Position numbers and translations under genes: made by a program. 45,808 nucleotides of DNA from Polychytrium aggregatum (lineage: Eukaryota; Chytridiomycota; Chytridiomycetes; Polychytriales): the NCBI RefSeq assembly GCF_025602895.1, contig NW_026516429.1:1-45808 (forward strand). Direction: 5' to 3'. Within the stretch, counting starts at the first letter, position 1; each line of letters starts with the position of its first letter. Below the pieces are notes generated by a model, which worked only from the letters and a program-made list of their open reading frames with translations, ran no database searches and was not told the origin of the DNA. Positions 1 through 11,557 of this stretch are shown here, piece after piece.

Positions 1-589
1 GCGAGGGCAAGAGGACCAGAACGGTTGGAGGATGGGGAGACAGGGCGGGACCAGAGCAGGATATACCACAGCAATCGGGGGCACAAGCACACAGCCCAGG
101 GAGGAGGTCGACACAGCCCAGGAGAGGATGCGCAGGCAGCGGGAGGATGACTGATACTGACCGATTCAGTGACATGATGGTGGTAAAGTCGAGCATGCCA
201 TCCGACAACGGATAAGCACCGGCGGCGGCGGCGCCGTTGGGCAGCGACATGGTCTCGGGTATCGGGTTGGCCTCGCTCCAGGCGGCCGGCAGTGCAGCAC
301 CGAGGTCGAGGTCGGGATGCTGCATCGAGCGCTCCAGGGTCGGGAGGATCAGTGCAAAGGTCGGCACCGAGGCCGGGGGATTGATGATCGTGGGGTTCAG
401 GCTCTGCGGGACCAGGATGGGCTGTGTCTGTGTCGGAAGGGGCTGTGGGAAGAAGCCCGATGATGGAGCCAGACCGGCGTTTGCCGAGGACGACGGTTTA
501 GTCCAGCCGGCGGCGGCCGAGGAAGAGCGGGGAGGGGCCGTAAACCCTGAGAAGGGAGGACGGGTGGTGGGATCGCTGGGCAGGGACAT
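1..589 (-). CDS. 5' part of an unrecognised protein-coding gene, cut by the window edge
   Basis: A minus-strand frame opens with ATG at 589-587 and stays open toward the window edge. The likely first exon is 589-162 (142 codons plus 2 nt), ending at a donor reading GTCAGT (161-156). The predicted peptide begins MSLPSDPTTRPPFSG and is rich in Pro, Ser, Ala and Thr, with no motif I recognise; a stretch near the exon end (LPTLERSMQHPDLDLG) is the least biased part. A TATA-like element lies about 120 bp upstream. No function can be assigned. The reading rests on frame openness, codon use and the promoter-like element. The remaining exons lie outside the window. Confidence 0.45.
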   Translation of the reverse strand, partial: MSLPSDPTTRPPFSGFTAPPRSSSAAAGWTKPSSSANAGLAPSSGFFPQPLPTQTQPILVPQSLNPTIINPPASVPTFALILPTLERSMQHPDLDLGAALPAAWSEANPIPETMSLPNGAAAAGAYPLSDGMLDFTTIMSLNRSVSVILPLPAHPLLGCVDLLPGLCACAPDCCGISCSGPALSPHPPTVLVLLPS

Positions 590-704
590 GGTATGAGGAT
601 GCTTTCGACCAAAGTCGAGGGTGATGTTGTGGGTTACAATCGATCCAAAGGGCGAACACTTGGGAGAGTATGGAGAGCGAGACCGGCGCGAGGGCAGCGA
701 GAGG

Positions 705-712
705 GTTTTATG
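705..712 (-). promoter_or_regulatory. TATA-like box of the edge gene
   Basis: On the minus strand this reads CATAAAAC, about 120 bp upstream of the ATG at 589. It fits a core promoter for the minus-strand gene that leaves the window. Confidence 0.35.
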
Positions 713-2808
713 GGTTCGAGCGAGGGCGCCAAAAGACAAGAAAGGGACCACCAGCGCGGGGTTGCTGGTCGGAAAGCCAGAGCCGAAACAGACCTGCAGC
801 ATTATCGTGGGCGCCACGGGTAATCTATTTCGATCCACGGGCCCACGCCAGACAGCGAGAGCGAGAGCGGGCAAGCGCGAGTGTCGAAGTGTCTGCGAAG
901 TGTCTGCGAAGTGTCTGCGAATAGCTGTGTGTGTGTGAGTGTGTGTGGAAGTGTGTGTGTGTGTGATATATAAATATATGTGCCGCTGAGCGAATGAGCA
1001 GACAACCAGGCCCCCGAGTCGCGTCGGCGTGCCCGCTGTGTCACCGCCAGGGCTTCTGGTGACGCGGGTGACACACACACCAGTGTTTTCTGGCTGTGGA
1101 CTGTCTGCCATGGGCGCGGCCGTGACGCGTGCGCGCAAAACACGGCCAGCCCGCCAGGGGGACAGCAGACAGGCCAAAGAACTGCTGCCTGCAACGAAGA
1201 CCCACTGCCATTGGCGGCGGCCAGGCATGCACAGCCGCATGGACGCGCACCACCTCAACAACGGCCACAACAGCAACAGCGACCACAACAACCGCAACAG
1301 CAACAAGGCGCGCCTGCCTGGCCAAGGGGCCACTCGCCTCGCCTCTGACTCAGGGCGCGTCAGCCCCAGTGGCGGGGTACATGCTGCGGCCGCCCTGTGG
1401 AGGCGCGTGTCTCGGTCTGTGCGACGCGGGCTGTGTCGACGTGCTCTCCTGGCGGCGCAGGCGCGTCCCGGCGTGGGTCCGTGCGCTGTGTATGCTTGCC
1501 CAGGCCGCGCCGTGTGGTCGCCAGAGCCGCCGAGCGCACAAGGAATCGCGCGTGTGGGTGAGTCAAGCCCAGGTCAGCCGCCAGGCCGAACATTCGATCC
1601 AACAGCGACACGCCCTGGAGACTGGGCTGCCCCTGAGCGGGCCCCGCGACCGGCGCGGGTCTGTGGCTGCGGGGCCGTCAAGTCGGGCTGCCTGGTTGGT
1701 GATGGTCATGGCCGGTGGTTTCCTGGGTTGGCAGTCGCCTGGTGCTCCCCTGGGCCGACGATGAGATCTGCCAGGCCTGGACCTGTCGAGACCGATCCTG
1801 CCATGGGTCGCCGTATCGCACCATTGGTGCTCCAGCGGCCATGGCGATGTAGCCAAACCACACGCATCACCAGAGCGGCCGGCCGCTCTTGTTCGCAGCC
1901 GTCCTCGCCGGCACCAGGACAGTTGCCCCTGCCCAACCTTGGCGGCATCGGTTCGTGGGGGAACGGTGTCGCCGGCGGCCGGCCTGCGGATGCGGCACGG
2001 CATTCAGGCAAAACCCTGCACGAGAGAGACGCATCGGCGGCCATGGCCATGTGCACGCTTGTCGCCTGGATCTCCGCATCTGCCCAGGCCGAGCAATACG
2101 GACGGCATCAACTCACCGCGAGTTTGCACCACCCCCGGCGCCCTGGCGGATTCCCCCCCTTTCATTTGTGTTGCCCATCGCAGCAGCCGAGGAGTGCCCG
2201 AGGAGTGCCCGAGGAGTGCCCGATTGGATTGGCGGCGGGCCACTTGCGCAATCGGGACCAGCAACCATATCATCTGCCAAAGGCGCTAATCCCCAGCCGA
2301 GGAATGCTCCCATGCAACCTGCATCTCCGCACCTGCATCTCCGCGCCTGCCCAGGCCAATCCGATATCGATCCTGGTGATGTTCGACCGACAGAGCCTCC
2401 GCCAGCAAGGCCACTGTCGAGCCACCTCAGCACACGCATGTCCTCGTGCAGTCTCTCGTTTCCACCCCCAGAGCACAGCACTGGTCGCACCGGTGCACCC
2501 ACTGCGAGTACCGCCCAACACACTCAAAGTGCATTTCCACCACCGGCTCGGCAAGGCGTCTCCTGCGTGTCCCTCTGTCCTGTGTCGTCATGGCTTCCGC
2601 CAAAGCCCCCCCTTCGCAATCTCTTGCGTTTTCGCTCCTTCTCGTTGGCTGGCGCCGCCCTGTATCACGTCCCTGCTCGGCATCCCTTGTCTCGTGACCT
2701 GCGACATGTCGCACGGCCCTTGTCCAAGCCGCCTCGTCGCGCACCCAAACAACATGTCTTGCTTCTTCGAGGGAACACCCACCGGCGCAGGCCTCCTCCC
2801 GCTCGCTC
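713..2808. other. Intergenic stretch, GC-rich with simple repeats
   Basis: About 2 kb with no gene I can support. It holds GTGT-rich tracts at about 927-964, a CAACAR-type tract at about 1254-1308 and pyrimidine-rich sequence toward the chitinase promoter. Long open frames exist here, including one of nearly 600 codons on the plus strand. Their composition (Arg/Pro/Ser/Ala) and overlap in several frames are what GC-rich non-coding DNA gives. Confidence 0.5.
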
Positions 2809-2809
2809 C

Positions 2810-2816
2810 TATATAG
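2810..2816 (+). promoter_or_regulatory. TATA box of the chitinase gene
   Basis: The sequence TATATAG sits 81 bp upstream of the chitinase ATG at 2897 and is followed by a pyrimidine-rich leader. Position and sequence fit a core promoter. Confidence 0.55.
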
Positions 2817-2896
2817 ATGCCCTTCTCCTGCCGCCTGTCCTCGTCCGTGCCCCTTCCTCGCTGCTGCCCGACCCCCTCATCGCAACGCTCGCCTCA

Positions 2897-4513
2897 ATGA
2901 GACTCTCCAGCATCGTCCTTGCCCTCGTTGGCGCCAGCGCCGCTCTGGCCTCCCCTGCCCGCAACTGCAAACCCTGGACCGCTGGTGTCGAGCTCGCCAC
3001 CGGCGACTGTGTTGACTTTGTACGTTGCACGGACACATCACCGATCTCGGGCCGGCGTTGGTTTCCACAGCGTTCCGTCCGCAAGTGCGCATGTCGCTGA
3101 CTTGGGCCGCTGGCTGCTGCCGAATGCCCATGCTCCCACCCCATCGCTTGCTGTAGATGCTGCCCTGCCTAATCCTTCTCTGCCTTTAACACACACTATT
3201 GCACGCTGCAACAGAACGGTCAGTCGTGGTCTGTTCTCCAGCCCCACCTCGCCGAGGGCGCTCCTTCGACCGACAGCACTCGGTTTGCTCAGCTGGTCAA
3301 CATCCAGGCCCGCCAGCACAAGGTCTTGCAGCCCAAGAAGCCTGCGTCGAAAACAACCAAGGCCAAGAAGACGACTACCACCAAGCCTGCCAAAACCAAG
3401 ACCACCAAGACCAAGGCCACCAAGACCAAGAAGACCAAGACTACCACCACCACTACCACCACCACCACCACCGCCAAGGCCACCACCAAGACCACCAAGG
3501 CCACCTCGAGCGTTTCCACTCCCACGTCCCTGCCCGTCTCTGGAAAGCTCTTTGCCCCCTACGTCGATGTCGGTCTCTGGCCCCCCTACGACCTGGCTGC
3601 TGCCTCGACCGCCACCGGTGTCCGTGTCTTCACTCTGGCCTTTGTCGTCTCCCAGGGCGGCAAGCCCTATGTCGCCGGCTATCCCCTTGAGCAGCAGTGG
3701 TTCGACGACAAGGTCCAGGCCCTTCGTGCTGTTGGCGGCGATATCATCCTCAGTTTCGGTGGCGCCGTCGGTGTCGAGCTCGCCCACGACATCACCGACG
3801 CCAACCAGCTCAAGACCACCTACTATTCTGCCATTGATCAGTTCAACGCCACCTACATCGACTTTGACATCGAAGGCGGTGCCGTTGCCGATACCTCCGC
3901 CATCGACCGTCGCAATGCCGTCCTCGCCACCATCCAGAAGGAACGTCCCCACATCAAGGTCTCGTACACCCTGCCTGTCCTCCCCACCGGCCTCGACAAC
4001 AACGCCATCTACCTCCTGACCTCGGCCGTCAAAGCCGGCGTCAACATCGACTCGATCAACATCATGACCATGGACTTTGGCAGCTACAGCGCCCCCAACG
4101 GTGCCACCGGCATGGGTGGTAAGTCTCGGAGCGAACCCGCCGCCTGTTGTCGCTATTTGCGTGCCATATCTGGATGAATGCTGCTCGCTTTGCTGTCCAT
4201 GCACTCAACTCTCCTCAACTTGCCACCGCCCCTCTTCTCAGACTACTCCATCAGCTCGGCCAAGTCCACCTATGCCCAGGCCAAGCAGGCTGGCGTTGCC
4301 AACCCTTCGATCGCCATCACCCCCATGATCGGCGTCAACGACCTGAAGGATGAGATCTTCACCCTCGCCAATGCTCAGGAGGTTCTTACCTTTGCCCAGC
4401 AGACTTCCTACATCAACGGCATCCGCATGTGGAGCAGCAACCGCGATAACGTTGGCGCCTCCGGCATCACCCAGGCCCAGTACGACTTTAGCAAGATCTT
4501 CAATAAGCTCTGA
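2897..4513 (+). CDS. Secreted GH18 chitinase with CBM5/12-like module and Lys/Thr linker
   Basis: Three exons: 2897-3019, 3215-4118, 4242-4513 (432 aa). Introns start GTACGT and GTAAGT, end CAG, and keep frame. Residues 1-18 form a signal peptide (MRLSSIVLALVGASAALA). Residues about 22-75 (NCKPWTAGVELATGDCV ... NGQSWSVLQPH) match the W-GV-GD-V-Y-G pattern of small chitin-binding CBM5/12 modules. Residues about 80-145 are a Lys/Thr-rich linker. The rest is a GH18 barrel. The signature YIDFDIEG holds Asp257, Asp259 and the acid/base Glu261; SFGG at the end of a preceding strand and MTMDFG later also fit the family. GH18 enzymes cleave beta-1,4-N-acetylglucosamine polymers with retention by substrate-assisted catalysis. 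Likely role: secreted wall remodelling or chitin degradation. The layout resembles bacterial-type (ChiD-like) chitinases more than yeast Cts1. Confidence 0.88.
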
Positions 4514-5417
4514 GCAAATCGCGAGCGTCTCTAACTTGACTCGTCTTGGCTGCACAAACCTCCACTTTTCTCAAATCTCATCCGTCCTCCATCACTCGTC
4601 TTTCGTTCCTATTCTGCTGAGACTCGACTACCTCCGCCCGTTTCCCTAAAAGACGTGCTCCCCCCCCCTAGACCCTCGTATCTCGTCCACGATCCTTGGC
4701 CGGACCTTCCCACCCACCCTCTAATTTCCAAGGGTCTCATTTCTCTTGCCGCCATTTCTGGTCTATGCCGACCAACCACACCGCTACTGGGCTTGATGTC
4801 CGAGCGATTCGGTCGTATTTTTATGCTGCCTGCCTGCCCTTGTCCTGTCCGTACGGTCTTGGGAATATACAAATACAGATCTTCGAAGAATGACGACAAC
4901 AAGCCCGCAGAGATTCAGGCTCATCGAGTAACCCCACTTGAGCTTACAGAGCATTGTGACAGAAGCGGTAGTTGATGTGAGGCACACTCAGGAACACTAT
5001 TTCTCGCGGCCAGTCCGGTCTTATGTTGGTGGGCATGACCAGGGCCACGACCAGGGCCACGACCAGCGAGTCTCCGCAAATGCAGACACTCCAAGTCAGG
5101 ACAAGAGGCCATGCCTGGAATCAGGGAGGAAGACGCAAAGGGCAGAATCGGTGTATCTCACAACGGCCAATCGATGCCGCCCAGCCAGACCGATCAACAT
5201 CATTCAATCCACACAAGACTGTATGTCTGTGCGGTGGTGATTCATTGCGCCCAAATCAGTGGTGCCCTCCCCCAATTTTACCATCGCTGCGGACCGAGTT
5301 GGCATCAAGCCTCTTCAACAACAATCACCCGACCGCCCGAGGCGAACACGATCAGCGCACTCCTTCGCAGCTAACCTCCAACAACCATCCCTCTTCCCCT
5401 CCCCTCCACTCGCTGCA
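4514..5417. other. Intergenic spacer between chitinase and LRRC34-like gene
   Basis: About 900 bp. It contains the chitinase 3' end region, a short tandem CCAGGGCCACGA (about 5037-5066) and a leader rich in C and T just before the next ATG. I see no gene. Confidence 0.5.
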
Positions 5418-8404
5418 ATGGCAAGCAACCTAGCCAACAACTCGATGCAGGTGATCGATTACTTGGATGCCTACAGCAGCCTTTGCGACAAGAGAAACAC
5501 CTTTGTGGTTTCATCCATCAAACGCGATCTGGAGCACGCCATCGATGGCGGGTAGGTATTCCCGGTGCCGGCGGGAAAGACGCAAGTGAAAGCACAAGAA
5601 TACCGGGTTGTTGAGTTGCTCGGCATTTCTATCGTATTTTCCGTCGCATTTTCACCACACCCCTGCCATATATCATTCGCAATCCCACGGCGTTTCCATC
5701 ACGTTTTTCCATTGCGTCCGGATCGCGCTTCTGCTGCTGCACATATGGATGGCTTTTGCACACCGCAGCGGTTGTCTCGGTTCTCGAGCACACACCAACT
5801 CGTTTCGAGGCGAATCGAAACGGCGAATAGATCGAGCCCTGTTCCCATCTCCTGTCTCCGTCTGCTTCCTGCCGATGACGCTCCCACCACTTTCGACCCT
5901 GTACTCGCGCCAACCTGATAGACAATGATACTACCGTCGCCCTTCACTCGACCTCGACCTGAAAGTTGTGGATCCTTACGGCTTTGTGCACCTCCAAACG
6001 ATCCAGGAATCTTCCCGATACCTTTGATCTCTCGGGCAACACCACCGAGCTCAGATACACCCGCGTCAACGACGATTACCTGGACATTCTGCTGACGCCG
6101 ATGCGAGGTATCGATTTCCTGCGAAAGCTCAATTTGTCTTACAACAACATCGGTGACCAGGGTGCCACAAATCTCGCCCACTTTCTGAAGGTCGGTTTCG
6201 GTGTGGAGCGTGGCTGCACGGTCTGCGAATGCACGAGCGAGAGGAACGAGTCTTCACGTTCCAAGCCATGAAACGGACGCTCGGCAAATGGAGAGGTGGT
6301 AACGAACAGACGGAAGCAAAGGAGTGGCTTCCAAAGAGTCACCTCTAATCAGCGTGGCGGGTGGTGGTGTTTCGCGTGGCGGGTGGTGGTGTTTCGCGTG
6401 GCGGGGGGGATGCTTTCCTATTCAAATCTCCAGGACGACAAGTATCTGGTCTGGATCAATCTCAGAGCCAACGAGATCAAGTCCCAGGGCGGCGTGGCGC
6501 TCGCCAAGGCCTTGCAGATAAACTTGACCCTGACAGAGCTGGACATTGGCGACAACGGGATCGGGGACTTTGCGGGTCTCGAGTTTGCCGGCACGCTCCA
6601 GGTGAGCCGGAAATTTCCCGAGCAGCGGCCTGCTTGCTCAGCATTACCCAAACGAGACTGCCACATCACTCGAGCAAGCAGCCAGTGCTTCTGACGCCTG
6701 CTCCGACGCTCTCGCTTCTGTCGAGCAGGTCAACACCGCAATACATCGCCTGCACATTGACGGATGCGACCTACGGGCCACATCCTTCATCTCCCTCTTC
6801 ACAGTGCTACAGAACAACAACACCTGCTCGTTCCTCAACATCTCCAACAACCTCTGCCACTCTGCGAGCCTGACCCAGACGGTTCAAAACGACATCATGA
6901 TCCACATGTCCAAGATGCTTCGGCTTAACCACACCATCTCGCGCTTGGGGCTCAAGAAGTTTGGAATCACGGACTGGGCCATGGTGGACACCTTTGCCAA
7001 CACAATCATGAACAACAGCACACTCGTGATATTGGATCTGTGCAGGTGGGTCTCATACTCGAGCGCATATGGAATCCAGCAGAGCACGGCTAAAGATCGA
7101 TAAGGAATCGGTTCTGCCGAATGGAGGCTGATGAACAGCCTTTGGAGACGTCCTTGTCGGCTTGCGTCTTGCTTCGAGATATCAAATGCCATGCCTCTCG
7201 CCTCTGGACTGCAGCGCGGCTTACTCCTGTCGCTGTTGGTGCATATTTCGTTCATTCGTTCATTCGTTCATTCGTTCATTCGTTCATTTGTTCATTCGTT
7301 CATTCGTTTGCTCGCGGATCGCTTGCACAGCAACAAGATCACTCGAGACGGAAGCGTGGCCCTCTGTCGGGCACTCTACGGCCATCCCTCAATCCGCACC
7401 CTCAAGCTGAGCTGCAACTGCATACAGAACGAGGGCGCCGAGGCAGTGTCGAACATGCTCTTGAACAACACCTGCCTTGTCAAGTAAGACTGCGAGGACA
7501 GGCTGGGCCGTGTGGTTGGATACGTACACTCTCGATGCTCGAGAGAAGCAGGCGCCGCATTTTCCGGATCGTGGTTAGTCATGGGCTACTGGCGCCGTGT
7601 ATGCAGCAATATACATTCACAACGAATGGCCGGCGAACCAATGTCTATCAGGCTCACGTTTCTTCTTCATCCTCTCCTTTCACACCACTTTCGCCCCTCT
7701 CTCCTGCAGTCTGTATCTTGATCACAACGCCATCAATGGCAAGGGATTGGTGCTCCTCGCTGAGGGTTTGGCCCGCAATACAACGCTGCAGTTTCTGACG
7801 CTGTGGGGGAACGAGTGGAGTACCGAAGCATGCGATGTAAGTGTCTCTTTGTGGACAGAATGCGCTTCACTTGAAGCAAGCCGATGCTGGGTCTGCTGCA
7901 TTGCCAACTGGACCTCACTGCCCCACAGATACGATGCCCTTCTCGATAAACACTGACGAGCTCTTGTGTGTATCAAACGGCGTGTTGTCGCCACAGGCAT
8001 TCGCACGTCTTGTTGGTGGTTCTGTATCGAACTGCTGTATCGGCTCCACGGACAGCAAACCGATTCCGGGCCAGAAGCAACTGCTGGAAAAGATCGGCTC
8101 TGCTTTTGGAAACCGTGTTGGCATCTTCCGGGCTGTCCAGCCGCGAGCGAGAGCCAACAACCGGGTGGGAGCCCTGACCCTTGGCTCAACTGAGTCGCGG
8201 GGCACAAGTGCGGTATCGTCACTGTCGTCCCGCTCGAATGCTGGGTCTCGAGCCGCCCAGCCCGAAACCGCCAAGGGCGAGGATGTCGAACAGCCAGCGG
8301 ACACGCGGCCGCCCCGGTTCAAGGACGGACAGATCGATGTTGTGTTCTATGGGATCGAGGGGGTCACTTTTGCGGCGCACTATCCGATCCCGGACGTTGT
8401 CTGA
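5418..8404 (+). CDS. LRRC34-like leucine-rich repeat protein
   Basis: Seven exons: 5418-5551, 6007-6190, 6434-6601, 6729-7045, 7331-7483, 7710-7836, 7997-8404; 496 aa in one frame. An N-terminal helical region (VIDYLDAYSSLCDKRN) is followed by RNI-type LRRs, for example FLRKLNLSYNNIGDQGA, WINLRANEIKSQGG, LTELDIGDNGIGD, SNKITRDGSVAL, LYLDHNAINGKGLVLLAEGL and LTLWGNEWS. The tail (FKDGQIDVVFYG) corresponds to the short post-LRR tail of animal LRRC34. Order, repeat spacing and both termini follow LRRC34, which in mammals is enriched in testis and pluripotent cells; its biochemical role is unclear. Exon 2 start is chosen by phase and may be off; the intron 2 donor (GTCGGT) is weak. Intron 4 carries a TTCATTCG octamer array. 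Any flagellar link is inference. Confidence 0.8.
6356..6410 (+). repeat. Short tandem repeat in intron 2 of the LRRC34-like gene
   Basis: A 22-bp unit reading gtggcgggtggtggtgtttcgc occurs about two and a half times just upstream of the exon 3 acceptor. Confidence 0.6.
7249..7313 (+). repeat. Octanucleotide array (TTCATTCG)n in intron 4
   Basis: About seven to eight copies of ttcattcg with one C-to-T change, directly upstream of the acceptor of exon 5 (7331). The array forms the pyrimidine-rich part of the intron. Confidence 0.85.
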
Positions 8405-9732
8405 ACCGGGATACTCCAATACAAGTCAAGGACACCCACCCCAAGACACGATGCTCATGTTGCGCTGGGATTGATGCACCACGGTGTAGCGACGGATGGG
8501 GGACTGCTCAACACCAAGGGAGAACATGAAGCAAAGACGCACTCGATGTGGATGGAATGATGCCCAAAGAAACCCCTTCCACCCACTGGACTGTTGTCGG
8601 CCGGGTGGGTGGTATGATCGATGTGTCCCATTGGTTTGGCGATATGGTTCTTATGGGATTGGCTGCATCTGCTTGCGTCATTACATGGCTGCATCGCTGC
8701 ATCGTTGCATCGTTGCATCGTTGCATCCTTTGGTTGGCGCATCGCCACAGCCGCCCTCGCATCGCCGTCCAATCGGCGTCGTCGCCCCCCGCCCACCCAA
8801 TCAACGCCGGGCCTCGTGCCGCCCAATCCGCCCGCGCATTGCGCCATCGTCGTCCGCCATGGTGGATGTGGCATCGTGTCACACGGGCTGAGATGTCGGA
8901 GTTTGTCGGGGATGCGCAGTCCTGCGGTGTTGGGTGACTCGGCTGCGCTGCTGGTTGTTTGGATGCCGGGGCGACTGATACGGCTTGCCCGGGGGACCAG
9001 TGAGTTGGGATCGATCGACGGAGCGTCGAACCGGGCGGGGAGATCAGATGGGATCAGATGGGATCAGATGGGATCGGATGAGATCGACTGGCTATACCCG
9101 ATGCAGCAGGTCCGGCAGACAGACGGCTGCTGCTGCTTGGCCAAAGCACCCAGCACCAACGCCAACGGCCTCCACGTCGTCGGCGGGACAGTCGGGGGGT
9201 GCGCCTGGGCCGCCCAGACACGGCGAGCCGCCTGTTGCGACAATAGGGCACATGACGCGGCCGGTGCCTATCTCGGACCCAATCGGCCCGTTAAATAGCC
9301 CTCTTGCCCTCCGCTTCCGTCGCATCCCGTTTCCTCCTCTCCCGCCCCGTCGTCGAGATACGCATCCGTCGTTCTGAAGAGAAGGCCAGAAACTGCACCT
9401 CCTCATAGAGTATCCCCATAGAGGGCGGCCGCCCGTCCGTCCAACCCATCTCCTTGCCTCCTCTCACCCTGCAACGTATGGATCAATGCATTCGCCGCTC
9501 TTGCCGCTTCGGTCGGCGAGGGCCCGAGACATGCTGTTCAGTCGGTTGGGCCGCAGCAGCGATCTTGCCATCCGCATCCCAACCAGCTAGGCGGCTCGAC
9601 GGATTTGTCGTTGATGGCTGGTGAACATCACTGACCCCGGAACTACCATATCCATTCCTTCTATCACTTCACCACCCCCCATCGCTGTGGCTGCTGTGGT
9701 GTCCCCTCCGCTCCGCTCCCTCCAGCAGAGTC
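8405..9732. other. Intergenic spacer with short tandem repeats
   Basis: About 1.3 kb. It has GCATCGTT repeats at about 8690-8728 and a 10-bp gatgggatca repeat at about 9047-9080. A TTAAATAG element at 9290-9297 could be the promoter of the next gene, giving a long leader. I see no conserved coding segment. Confidence 0.5.
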
Positions 9733-10781
9733 ATGACTTCCGAGTCAACCTACCCCATAAAAATCCATATGAACAGCAGGGGAAAGCCACACCACCCTGT
9801 GCGTTCACCGCCGAAGCAAAGGCCGTCCGTCATGGCGAGCCACAACCCCTTCGATCCATACCATACTTCCTCGCACCTGAATCTTTCCGACACCTGTGGC
9901 TCGGGGGCTCGACCGCTGCACCAGGTAAGCCCTTGGAGTCGAGTGTTTCGGCCGAGTGAATGGGGGAAAGAGGAGCCGCCCTAGATAGCTCCGGTTGCAT
10001 GCATCCCCCCCCCGCCAAAGTCAACCTTCTTGCCTGCTCTGCTGGCTCCCGATCCTGCCGTGCTCATACTTTTCGCTCGGTCAACCCGCGACAGGAATCC
10101 ACGTTCTGTTCAAAGGCCGAGCCCTGGCATACCCCTAGCCGCTCACTCTACGACGCGCTCGAAGACTTGATGTGGTCCCGCTCGGTCTTCACGAGCCCCA
10201 CCAAGCCAGCGCTCTATCCACCACCGGCATTGAATTCGGCCGACATCGTCGGCCAATTCAGCCCATGGAGAGCACGCTGGGACGCTTCATTTATGCACGG
10301 GATCGTGCCTGCATCTGAGCATCCGCATTCTTGTCACAAGCCACCTGCCTATCGATCTGAATCGAGGGTGGTGCCCGTCGAATACCCTGTTGTGCCAGAG
10401 CCCGAGCGCTCTCCCGTCTATGACACGCCAGACGATCTGCATCTGCGGATAGAGGCGGCGCTGTCAAAGTACATTGATGATCCAGCGGATCCGGATGACG
10501 AGCGGCTCTCGGACTCGTTGCTCGGCTCGAGCACGCAACTTTTGTCGCCCGACATGTCCTTCGCCATCTCATCCGACCTGCTCTCGCCCAGTCTGGAGTC
10601 GCTCTCCGTCGTGCCAACACTCTGTATCCCAATCACCGACTCGGACTCTGAATCGGACGATGATCTTTCTCAGTTTTGCTTTGGCGAGGTCGACTGGGAC
10701 AATGCCGACGACTTTGCCGAGATCCTGGACGTCGCTGTCGAGGACGACTGGGAGTTTGTCGACCGCTATATCGATCTCTAG
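9733..10781 (+). CDS. Unknown protein with acidic C-terminus
   Basis: Two exons: 9733-9924 and 10095-10781 (292 aa). The intron has donor GTAAGC and acceptor ACAG, both in phase 0. I do not recognise a family. The N-terminal part is basic and Pro/Ser/His-rich, the middle Pro-rich, and the last 60 residues strongly acidic with aromatics (TDSDSESDDD, DNADDFAEILDVAVEDDWEF). An acidic tail with bulky hydrophobics resembles activation domains or histone/karyopherin-binding tails, but this is only analogy. No signal peptide or membrane segment is visible. The start could instead be the internal Met at codon 34 (MASHNPFDPYHTSS). Confidence 0.6.
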
Positions 10782-11557
10782 GTTAATCTCGCGCTCGTGG
10801 TTGCCTGATTGGCCCGCTCGACTCTTTCACGTCCATCACCCTCTCTCCATCATTCCGCTATCCCAAGGCATGGCTTGGGGACGGCCAGCGGATGCATTGA
10901 CTGCGTCGCTTCCGCCTCATATCCATAAGCTTCAATTTTGGCAGTTTTGTAGTATTTTGAAAGCCCAAGGGGCACGTTTTTGAATTGCTTGGCTCAGCCA
11001 ACCTGCCCTCGAGGCGACAAATCTAAAGTAACTTGAAACCGTGTTCACATTGCGGAGGGAGATGGACTCGTCTTGCATCGAAGCGCACGCAGAATGAGAC
11101 GAGACGCAGTTTCTGGCCCAATGCCCTCTCCGTCTTTTGGATGCTCTTGCAGAGGGTCGGTCTACCCACATATCCACCCTATCCAAGGGCGTCTGCGATG
11201 TACTGGATCCAGGTGCGGGAGCATGATTCATGAATTCCAGCATGTTCACAGCTCCGCACCCAACTGAGGGCTCTCGATATCAATATGGGATGAGCGAGTC
11301 GATTGGGTGTGCAGTCCGTATCATGATACATATGGGGCCAATATGGCCGACTTACTGGTGGGATCAGATGCAGCGAAAGGATCGCTATGAACGATCCGCT
11401 GCGAACCGTGAAATCCTCACAGCTTTCATCAGTGTGCGTCAGCCGTGGCTTCTCTCATTGAGTCATTCATCCATGCCCACTGCATAAAGAGCCCTTGATT
11501 TCTGTTGCTCTTGCCTTCCACTCTCGTTCAACCCTGGCTCAGCAACGAGCACCAAGA
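10782..11557. other. Intergenic spacer upstream of DMC1
   Basis: About 780 bp between the end of the acidic-tail gene and the DMC1 start. I see no gene, repeat or clear promoter box. Confidence 0.45.

Noticed and set aside
1029..2816. A plus-strand open frame of nearly 600 codons upstream of the chitinase
   Set aside because: Composition is Arg/Pro/Ser/Ala-rich without any conserved segment, several other frames are open over the same interval, and it overlaps the chitinase promoter. GC-rich non-coding DNA explains it.
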